Below, piece by piece: positions 55,621-64,000 of a stretch of 64,000 nt of DNA (its first letter is position 1; the number at the start of each line of letters is the position of its first letter). Location: positions 6,166,769 through 6,230,768 of the forward strand of contig OX421494.1 in the NCBI GenBank assembly GCA_949126835.1, written 5' to 3'. The notes under the pieces are model-generated. The model saw nothing but the letters and a program-made list of their open reading frames with translations, was not told the DNA's origin and did not search any database. Source of the DNA: Anisus vortex (lineage: Eukaryota > Mollusca > Gastropoda > Planorbidae). The position numbers were made by a program, and so were the translations under genes.

Positions 55621-56415
55621 TTTTTCGTAAAAAACTAAGAGTAAATAAACATCGAAAATCAAACTGCGATAAAAAGCTCTACCATTTAGGTTTTCAATTG
55701 ACAGTTTGACCCGGAAGACGATAAAATTAATAATAAAAGGAAGTGGCTACAATTTACATAAAATGTTAGACTGGAAGATGTCATTTGAATGTGTTTTGTT
55801 TCGGCCTATAAAATCGGCCTGTCACACTGTAGAACGGGAATGCGGCCATATAAATCGGCCGACCACAGTTCGTGGGTTAAACAATGGTAAATATGTGTTG
55901 ATGAGATCCTCAGTAAAGACAAAGTGTTGTCAAATATTGTAAGACAATAGACACAAGTACCGGTAATTCTCCTTTGTTTTGACTTCTTGATCTTTTTTTT
56001 TTAAGTTGTAAAACTAATTCATTTTCTGTGAGTCAATTGTCGTTTTACAGACTAAAAATTCTATAAATAAAGATCCCTCTGTTGATAAGACAGTTTGAAT
56101 AATCCATTTTAAAGCATTAAGAGTTCCTGGTTGACTTTTAAAGTGATGTATTATTTCATCTCTAGTAAAGGAATCAATTTTATTATCTAATAGCTCTGAA
56201 ATAGCATTTGTGGCTGTAATTTCAAAAAACAATTTTACAATAGAAAACAAGTGCCTCTTGTCCCCAAAATGAATGTCTGGTGATGGTTGGCCATGTTGAA
56301 TTTATATCTTAACTAAAAGGATTGGATTAGAATCAGGAACACTCTCTGCTTCAACCAACCATCGTCATTTCCATTTCTAAGCACTATGCAAAGGCAATTG
56401 ATCAGGTTGATGTAC
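55621..56415. other. Intergenic DNA, no gene seen
   Basis: The 78-codon - strand frame at 56014-56250 has no recognised domain; it may belong to the Gypsy gag remnant. Confidence 0.4.
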
Positions 56416-57091
56416 TGTCATGCAAATGATGCATGCGCTGTTATTAGTTTTATTTTGTATTGGTAAATAATCTCTTAACTATATGCACTTGTTTTTGGTT
56501 TTGTTTGATGTTCGAGTTTTGCCAACTCCATTTGAATATCATACATTTGAGGTGCCGTAGACAAATCCGGTGGTGACCGAAATGGTGTGTCCACCTGAAA
56601 TATATCTAACTCTATAGGACCATCCAACTCTTCTAGTAATGTAACTTGTGAGTTGATAGAAGTATCCATTATTAATGGATAGATTAGCTTGTATTTTTCA
56701 AATGTCCAACTTACAGTCTTTAAGAAAAAATGCACACTTCCTCCTTGACAATCCAGTGAATACTTCAAAAGCTGATATTATTGAACAAATCTTCCTGGAC
56801 AAGTACCCCATGTAATCGTCAAATCAATGACTGGCTCGTTAAATCTTAATTTGTTGACTAGAGCACAGTATTGAATGAACTCAGTTTAATATTTTAAAAG
56901 TAGAAAACAAACTCAGAAAAGATATAACAGCTTGCGCTCTTCACTAAGACATTCCGATAACTCCAACTATCAACACCAGAACTTTTACAAACTTCCTTTT
57001 TTAAGATCATGTCAAAAACAAACGCATATCTTTTAAAGATTATTTACCAATACAAAATAAAACAAATACTAATAACAGCGCATACATGACA
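56416..57091. repeat. Inverted repeat pair (about 60-bp arms)
   Basis: Arm 1 (56416-56475) contains gcgctgttattagttttatt and tgtattggtaaataatct. Arm 2 (57035-57091) is its reverse complement with small indels. The pair brackets the Gypsy 5' remnant at 56475-57000. No terminal motif or target duplication was identified. Confidence 0.7.
56475..57000 (-). pseudogene. Gypsy 5' remnant: leader and gag N-terminus, copy 2
   Basis: The - strand frame at 56475-56768 parallels the gag start at 52000-52170 (shared MDTS start, then VDTPFRSPPDLSTAP and IQMELAKLEHQTK). Upstream, the leader (cttgtccaggaagatttg on the - strand) and the LTR-end-like sequence to about 57000 also match copy 1. Confidence 0.65.
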
Positions 57092-57099
57092 GTATTATA

Positions 57100-57960
57100 A
57101 CATCACGAACGCTACCGGAAACTGGTGGTTCAATATCATTTGTTTGCCCTCACAAATCATTCATCTCATTATAAGCCTCATTTTTACTAGGGTTTCTTCC
57201 AGATAAACTGGCTTGGCTGTGTACCTTTTTTAAATAATCAATCAAATTGTTCATTGAATTCCTTCTCCAGTTTTACAGCACACATTTCCCAAAGGGATTT
57301 GTTTTTCCTTTACCAACTTTTATTTTATCTTGAAGCTCTTTTATAAAGCTTAGTGGCACTTCTTATGTGTAGACATTAAATTTACCAGAAACAAAGTTTG
57401 GGATTTTGTAAAACGTTCATTATTTTTGAAAATTTCTACTTGTTTTTTTGTGAGATTGTCATGAACAGCATTTATTATTTTTCCGTAACTAGCATCAGCC
57501 TCAGTTACACTCAAAGTATCATCTGTTATAGTCAGATATAATATGTGCCGAAATATGAACAGAAGATAGTAAAATATATTTTCAAAATGTTTAATGGCCG
57601 AATATTTTTGTCATTAAAAATATCAAAAAGAAGGATTATCGTCCAAATCTCTTTATTTATATGTTTAGCCACAAAGCAAACCCCAGAATAACAATATGTT
57701 TAGTTAAACTGAAACATATTTCTTTTTTCCTAATGTCTACAAAATGTTGAAAATATAGTCTCTATTTATATATAAATATTTTTTTAAAGAAAGGAAAATA
57801 GATAATATATTATAACTTTTACATAGTTTAATGATATTATGCAGTTGTAGATTATAACAAATTGTAAATTTCCCTTTTTAGTCATCCTTCATAACTAATC
57901 TTTTAGCAGGCCATTATAAAAATGTTATTTAGTCTATACCCTATTGATCCGATTTTTTCA
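57100..57960 (-). other. Possible decayed coding segment
   Basis: In the part at about 57150-57540 the - strand reads as Lys/Glu-rich coding-like sequence in several frames (for example DDTLSVTEADASYGKIINAV), broken by stops. The family is not recognised; retrotransposon or transposase debris is likely. Confidence 0.3.
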
Positions 57961-57964
57961 CTTT

Positions 57965-58100
57965 GCCTTTGTTAAATCTATGTAGGCAATGAAGAGTGCT
58001 TTCTGCTGCTCGCGAAATTTTTCTTTCAGCTGGCGGAGTGAGAATATCATGTCCATGGTTAACCGGCCAGCCGGAAAGCCGCATTGAGATTACTATTTAC
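57965..58100 (-). pseudogene. LINE reverse transcriptase scrap
   Basis: The - strand reads QSQCGFPAGRLTMDMIFSLR, then QLKEKFREQQKALFIAYIDL. This is the same RT region and family type as the LINE at 37291-39063 (CGYRAERSTIDMIFSLRQL). Confidence 0.75.
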
Positions 58101-58157
58101 CGATATATGTTATTACATTTATTTCTGTCTGTAATGGTTTGTCCACTTTTTGTAATC

Positions 58158-58704
58158 AATCTTCTTCTTCTTCTTCTTCATAATACTGTGGAGACCCCGT
58201 TAGAACCAAGGAAAGAGTCCACAATTTAAATACACATAAAATAAAAAGCATCACAAACAACAATTATAAACAGATGACAGAGTGTCACTTTAGGTTTTTA
58301 GACCAGCCCTTCAGTGACGATTTAAAAGCCTGAACTGTAGGGGCAGTGATGGAGGCCTGGTCCAGGGTGTTCCACAGCCTAATGGCTGACGGAAAGAAAG
58401 AATATTTGTAGACGTCGGTGCGTGCATGTGGGACATGCAGCTTGATCTGATGGCCTCGGGTAGAGCGGGACACCTGTTGGATTCGGCCTGGCTGAGTGGA
58501 CATTTCCACGTGGCGGTTCACGATCTTGTAAATAGTGGTGACCTTGTTTATCGCTCTGCGATGATGTAGGGGCTCCAGTTGGAGTTGGGCCACCAAAGCT
58601 GAGGCGCTAGTTTTAAGGCCGTAGTCCTGTAAGATATGACGTGCCACTCGACGTTGGGTGGTTAGAAATTGTAACTTTGCTGCAGCCTTACTTTCCTTGG
58701 CCAT
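58158..58704 (-). pseudogene. LINE 3' end (QRRVAR-type)
   Basis: A 139-codon open frame on the - strand: TTQRRVARHILQDYGLKTSA, LEPLHHRRAINKVTTIYKIV, and DVYKYSFFPSAIRLWNTLDQ. This is the C-terminal region after reverse transcriptase in a common invertebrate LINE family, with intact frame to a stop. The 3' tail contains (GAA)n at 58161-58179. Flanks share tccactttttgtaatc (58142-58157 and about 58908), either a 16-bp target duplication or a local duplication. Confidence 0.8.
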
Positions 58705-59289
58705 CTTTTCTAGATAATACCTTTATGTTACCTTATTCAATTTGATTAACCGATTCTCTATTTGTGTCAATAGTGTCCCCTCTGTCAGTAAACTGTATCC
58801 AAGATTTCTGGAAGATTTTATGTGTGTCTACAAAAGATCCAACAGTCAAAAGCTTTGCTTCCGTACTTACAAGACACTTTCAGTTTATTTGTTTCTCTGA
58901 TGGTTGTTCCACTTTTTGTAATCTATGTGGTTAGCTATTTTAGTATGATAACCCATGGCCACTTAATTTTTTTTTTTGTTGTAACTGTATTTAAATAATC
59001 CATCGTAGCAACAGAATAAAAAGGAAGCTAAGCAGTAAGTTTTGATCAGGTACTTTGTCAATACAAAATACCTTCATTTTATTAGACATTAAGCAAAAGT
59101 ATCTTCCATTTGCCGACATTTTTTTCTCTCTGCCTTTAAAAAGATAATCCTATTTGACCTGAGGAGTAAAAAAAAACAAAATTTGAGACCACTTCTCATT
59201 TGAATCTAAAGTTAAGAAAAATGTTGTGTTGAATCTACTTAATGAACTTAATGTAATGTATCTGCTATTTGTCTATCATTAGTAAGTTA

Positions 59290-60110
59290 TTCAAACACCC
59301 TTTCTACAAAATAGTCTTGTAGGAACATTATATCCGTGGGGAGGGGGGGGGGAATAAAGTTTACTTTGTCGATTGGTGAGCGCCCTGAAGACTGTAAGAA
59401 GCCTTTGCAAAAAGGATCTAATGGACTTGTAATTTTCTACTAATATATTGTATTGGGTGTAACACATTGTTATGATACTGTCCCAACGCGCCACCCAATC
59501 CAAACAAACTAGCATCACTCAATACCATAAAAGTCTTATTAATATGTGGGAGCCTTAAAATAGGTTAGCTGGTAAAAGCAACCTTTATCTTGTTCAGTGC
59601 CATACACACTCACGAAACCAAATTATTTGAACTGGTCTTTACTTTATTTTTGTAAGTTATGTTAATGAAGTAACTATCTCTGAAAAATTAGATATGAATT
59701 TTCTATAAAAATTGCATACACCCAATAGACTTCTAACTTCTTTTTTTAGTTTTTGGGATATCAAGTTTAAGTATTTTTTAAATGTTCTCATCCAAAGGTT
59801 TAATTGTATTGTTAGATATTTTATAATTTTATACCCCAAAAAAGTAATTTCCTTCATTCTTATTTCTGATTTATTTGGTTTAATTGTAAGATTATTCTGT
59901 TCTATTATTGCAAAAATGTCATTCAAACTTTTCAAGTGATTCTCCTATATATAATTAAAAACACATACATCGTCTAGATAAAATATAGTGTCCTGTCTAT
60001 GTCCCAACATCATGCCCATCATTTTATTGAATGTAGCAGGAGCATTGATTAACCCAAAGCTCATCACTTTCTGTGACCGTTAATTTGTAGATATTTATAT
60101 AAGATGCACA
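59290..60110 (-). pseudogene. Gypsy pol fragment A (RT end and RNase H)
   Basis: The - strand encodes, in broken frames, a YLDD box region (about 59975), IIEQNNLTIKPNKSEIRM and EVRSLLGVCNFYRKFISNFS, then an RNase-H-like part (GGALGQYH, LHPIQYISRKLQ at about 59440-59500). Frameshifts and stops interrupt it. It overlaps in content with fragment B, so it is a second element or a duplication. Confidence 0.8.
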
Positions 60111-60900
60111 AATCTCTGGGTAGATCACATTTAATGCTGAATACAATATATCAACTGCCGTCTTGAAGTAAATAATACTCGAATGGTTAATCATAAAGAA
60201 TAATCTATCAACTTATGTACAGTATGAACTTAATAATACAAAACAGATTCAAAAGCCTACTTACTAAAACCACAATATATATTTTAAATCCTAACATTCC
60301 CCCATCGACCCTTTAAATTTGTCAAAAATTTACAAAATGTCCATCTTCTTATCTCAATGTCTCTAAACAGATACTGTCATTACATATATATTTAACGTCT
60401 CTAATCATATGTCTCTAAGCATAAAATCATATAGATAATTATAATTATAACATACATAATTATCATATCATACATATTAAAATTATGTTAACCAACAATC
60501 AATATATTAACTAATAGAGTTCATCCATATTAACTAACAAAGTTCATAGATAGATCAGTCCATCAAGTTTCAAATTATATCCTTTCCTGTAGTAATGAAA
60601 TACACAAACTAATATTCCCAATAATCATTAAGTCCCTTGAAAATCCAAAAACACTACAGTCCACAAAGTTCCATATAATGTTATTACCACCTTCCTCATT
60701 TGAAAGTCCATCATCAAATTTGTTGAATATTTCATATTACAAAATTTATTGTAAAGTATTTATTTATAAACACCTTGATAACATAGTCCAAATAATGTTA
60801 CAACAATGAGTCAAAAATACAATGTTCACATTCCAACTTGTAGAACTTGTGGTTGAAAACTTCCCCTAACTGTCTGTATATAAACAATATAGTGTTGACA
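60111..60900. other. AT-rich segment between Gypsy fragments
   Basis: No coding motif. The words taacattcccccatcgaccc (about 60293) and long AT runs may belong to LTRs, but no paired LTR was found. Confidence 0.35.
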
Positions 60901-60903
60901 TGG

Positions 60904-61615
60904 TCACAAACAACAATGTACAATGTTAGTAATTTCATGTTGTCCTGATATATCTTCTATATGGCGATGACATGACCATAGTTCAGTGTTGACAACGCAT
61001 ACTTTTATCCTATTCAATGCCATCTCACACTCCTCAGACCAAATTATCTTAACCGGACTTTTCTTTTTAATCAGTTCTGTCAATGGCGTTACCATCTCCG
61101 AAAAATTAGGGATGAATTTCCTATAAAAATTACACACACCCATAAGACTTCTCACTTCTTTTTTATTTCTTGGAATATCAAGTTTAAGAATTTTTTTCAA
61201 TATTCTTTTCTAATGGTTTAATTGTGTTATTAGAGATCTTCTGTCGCAAAAAAATAATTTCTTTCATACCTATTTCTAATTTCTTAGGTTTAATTGTAAG
61301 GTTATGTTTTTCTATTATTTCAAAAATATCATTCAGACTTTTCAAATGATTTTCCCATGTATCATTAAAAATACATATATCATCCAGGTAAAATATAGTG
61401 TCTTTCCTATGTCTTAAAATCATAGCCATCATCCTATTAAATGTAGCAGGGGCATTAATTAATCCAAAACTCATGACATTCCATTGAAAAAGTCTCAATG
61501 GAATGATAAAAGTTGTGAATGGTTTAGCTCTATCAGTCAAACCTACTTGATAATATCCTTTAGACCTATTGCTAGTGCCCATATTATTCTTATTATGGTA
61601 GCGTCGTATGGGCAT
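60904..61615 (-). pseudogene. Gypsy pol fragment B, RT core
   Basis: The - strand has KGYYQVGLTDRAKPFTTFII, LFQWNVMSFGLINAPATFNR, IFYLDDICIFNDTWENHL (catalytic Y-L-D-D) and EVRSLMGVCNFYRKFIPNFS. This is the palm, thumb and connection of a Ty3/Gypsy reverse transcriptase. A frameshift lies near 61190. Confidence 0.87.
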
Positions 61616-62031
61616 CTAAACATCTATTTATTTAGGCTGTAATTATAATTAAAATACAACTTGCAACCATTTCGTTTCATTCACTGATTCAGCCTACAAC
61701 TTGATAGTCATTATTATAGTCATTAAGAAACAATATTTCATTCACTTACTTCAATCTTTATTGAACAATATAAACGCAGATATGAACAGACATATTATTT
61801 GATGATTTAGGAATGCACATCCAAATTTATAATATAATAACTTCTTAATATTTCAACTTCATTTTACTTGAGCAAATATATATTACGCCATTTCATCTTA
61901 GGCGGAATCTAAACTTCGCCTCCAGATGATCACCTTCACCTTTCTAACAAAAACTTGAATCTTTTTTATAGAAGATATTTTTACAATATTATTTAGTGCA
62001 CTGACATATATATAATATTTAATAACCGATA
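61616..62031. other. AT-rich insert inside the Gypsy RT
   Basis: It separates the RT N-terminal piece (ending in SKLD near 62130) from the RT core (starting KGYYQV at about 61560). No identifiable content; possibly a small element or solo LTR. Confidence 0.4.
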
Positions 62032-63410
62032 CTAAATAATTAATATAACAAAAAGCAATTGTCTTAATATAATTATCAAATCAACCAACCAATTAATATA
62101 ATTATTATCTTGGGAAAGGCAATATCTACACCTATCCAATTTAGAAAAAATATTTGCATTGGATAACTGAGCCATAATTTCTTCAGCATTGTTCATGGGA
62201 TATGGATCAAAAAGAGTAACTTTATTCATTCTATAATCTACTCACAACCTTATAGTTTTATCTTTTTTCTTTACCAATACTATTGGGGAGGCATAAGCTG
62301 AATCAGATGGTTCTATCAAACCCATACCCAGAATATCATCTATCTCCTTTAGTAAATTACCTTTTAAAATATGAATTGTATATGGCTTTAGCCACACTGG
62401 CTTATCTGTCACAATAATGTCATGTTGTATGACATTGGTCCTACCAGGCAAATCAAAAATATACCTCTATGCTTGTTTATTATTTTTGACATCTCATATG
62501 CCTATTCATGTGTTAATTTATCTAAGTCCACATCCTTATATATGTTTGTTGCCCATGTGTATCAACTGTTGATATCTCTTCAATGTCATCTTTAATTTCT
62601 TCTGACACTATACAACAGCACATGTTCTATGAGATAATTTCTACTGGTTTATCATAGTATCTTTTCAACATATTAATAATGTTCTTACATTTTTATCTCA
62701 TAATCTACATTTGTGACTTTTCTAACAACTACATATGGTCCTAGCCATTCATTAAACAGGTTTTTTTTTTGTTTTTTTAATAACAGCAAAACTTTATCAC
62801 CTGGCTCAGAAGTTCTGAGTTTTCTATCCTGATTTATTCTAGTGTGAGCCTTTACATTATTAGTATCTGAGTTCTTTCCAGCCTCTTCCCAAGCAATAGC
62901 TAATTGTTGTCTAGTATTTGTAACTATATCATAGCTAGTTTTCAACAGTGCCTATCAATGGTTCTTTAAGAATGCTCAGTGGATTTTTTGGGCTCCATAT
63001 ATTAGCTCAAATGGTGAAAAACCAGTACTATCATGAGTTGTTTTTCTGTATGCAAACATAATTGATGGTATTGTTAAATCCCAATTCTTTGGATTCTCAT
63101 TACTAACTTCTGACAACATATCACTTAAGTGTTTTGTTGAATCTCTCAAACATTCCATTACATTGAGGATGGTAAGGTGTTGTAAATTTCTGTTTTATGC
63201 CAAATGTTTCCATTAATTCTTTAGTGAATTTTGATGTGAACTGAGTTCCTCTATCAGATATGAGCCTTTTCTTTCACTACATTCAATTCTACGTCATCTT
63301 GCTGTTCAGCAATTATTTGTTCCTTAGTTACGTTCATTATTGTTTCTATATCTGTGTTCATGTCTGCTTCTCTACTTTCATTTTTGCACTTCTCTTGCGC
63401 CCTAGTTAAA
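62032..63410 (-). pseudogene. Gypsy pol fragment B, integrase followed by RT N-terminus
   Basis: Reading 5' to 3' on the - strand: a TRAQ linker (about 63400) and EQIIAEQQDDVEL, then integrase pieces (NPKNWDLTIPSIMFAYRKTT, STGFSPFELIYGA, and GDKVLLLLKKQKKNLFNEWL with GPYVVVRKV), then the reverse transcriptase start (PGRTNVIQHDI, IEPSDSAYASPIVLVKKKDK, VTLFDPYPMNNAEEIMAQLS). Integrase thus lies upstream of RT, as in Gmr1-like Gypsy elements. Many stops; the element is dead. Confidence 0.82.
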
Positions 63411-64000
63411 ACTAGTGATGGGACAATTAATCGGAATCGTATCGGAATATCAGGATTTTTCCAAAGTATAGGGAATCGTATCAGAGCTGAATAATTCAGA
63501 CACGATTCCGATACCAAAACGATTCTTAAATATTCAGGGCGTAAGGTAAATAGCTGTATCACAGGAGTGCACTGTGTGGGGGTTTGCGTAATGTTCCTAA
63601 CTCCCTAATATTTCTTCACTCTTTCCTGACCATTTTCCAATTTATTCAATTCAAGCTTATTCCAACTCTATGCAGTAACGTATAGATTATCTTCCAAATG
63701 AATGTACCCTAACTTTTTGGATAGTGGTAGCAACTGTGAAAAAATTATTTTAGACGTCAGAAGAACAATCATTTGCAGTTTTAAAATTCAGAATTAAACT
63801 GTTTGCTATGATTACTGCCGTATTTCACGCACGTGTAAAGAACCACCTTAGATCTAATAGCACCCGAACAGAGTAACCAAAATCACTTATAGAAAGTAGC
63901 TACGGCATATAAAAATGTGAGTTCCAAGGACCTGATGAAGTACGTCACTATTAGCAATTATCTTGTAATTATTGTTGCTATTAGATCTATTGCTATTAAA
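63411..64000 (+). mobile_element. Possible hAT-type element start, cut by window end
   Basis: tagtgatgggacaattaatc, then cggaatcgtatcgg and the inverted partner cacgattccgatacc, resemble the left end of TAGTGATGGGA-type hAT elements. The right end is not in the window. Beyond about 63560 nothing else is recognised. Confidence 0.35.

Overview
This 64 kb window is animal nuclear DNA and is very poor in genes. The likely source is a gastropod mollusc, probably heterobranch. That reading is an inference from the tRNA-derived SINE at about 19.03 kb, whose body resembles one I know from snail genomes, from the LINE and Gypsy families present, and from the absence of any bacterial-type gene layout. 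No species can be named from the sequence.

Only one host protein gene can be supported. It is a four-exon orthologue of USH1G/SANS (ankyrin repeats, central region, SAM domain, C-terminal PDZ-binding motif) on the + strand, from 14896 to 26430. All three introns are phase 2 with GT-AG borders, the spliced coding length is 1452 nt (483 residues), and a poly(A) signal lies near 26846. One intact RNA gene is present, tRNA-Asn(GTT) on the - strand at 39816-39889.

Layout. 1-5.2 kb: AT-rich DNA with three tiny TTAA-flanked elements and a hAT-type element that carries a SINE. 5.2-9.4 kb: about 136 nearly identical 31-bp tandem units. 9.5-14.8 kb: LINE scraps, microsatellites, a 245-bp TTAA element and hAT-type MITEs. 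14.9-26.9 kb: the SANS gene, with a 9.3 kb first intron full of repeats. 27-30 kb: LINE scraps. 30.2-39.1 kb: an APE-type LINE on the - strand, split by a complete 6.1 kb LTR retrotransposon that has a gag-protease ORF but no recognisable pol. 39-46 kb: LINE scraps, the tRNA gene, AT-rich DNA and a 35-bp tandem array. 46.4-52.8 kb: two L2/CR1-like LINE remnants, a four-element stack of nested DNA transposons and a Gypsy gag remnant. 53.5-58.7 kb: broken hAT and piggyBac transposases (the latter split by a LINE insertion), a second Gypsy 5' remnant and more LINE. 59.3-63.4 kb: decayed Gypsy pol fragments in which integrase precedes reverse transcriptase.

There is no operon or multi-gene pathway here. 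The interest lies in the conserved SANS gene, in the order in which mobile elements inserted into each other (readable from clean target-site duplications), in the short TTAA elements, in the LINE-like tail on a SINE, and in the homogeneous 31-bp satellite. I did not find convincing evidence of a new multi-component biological system.
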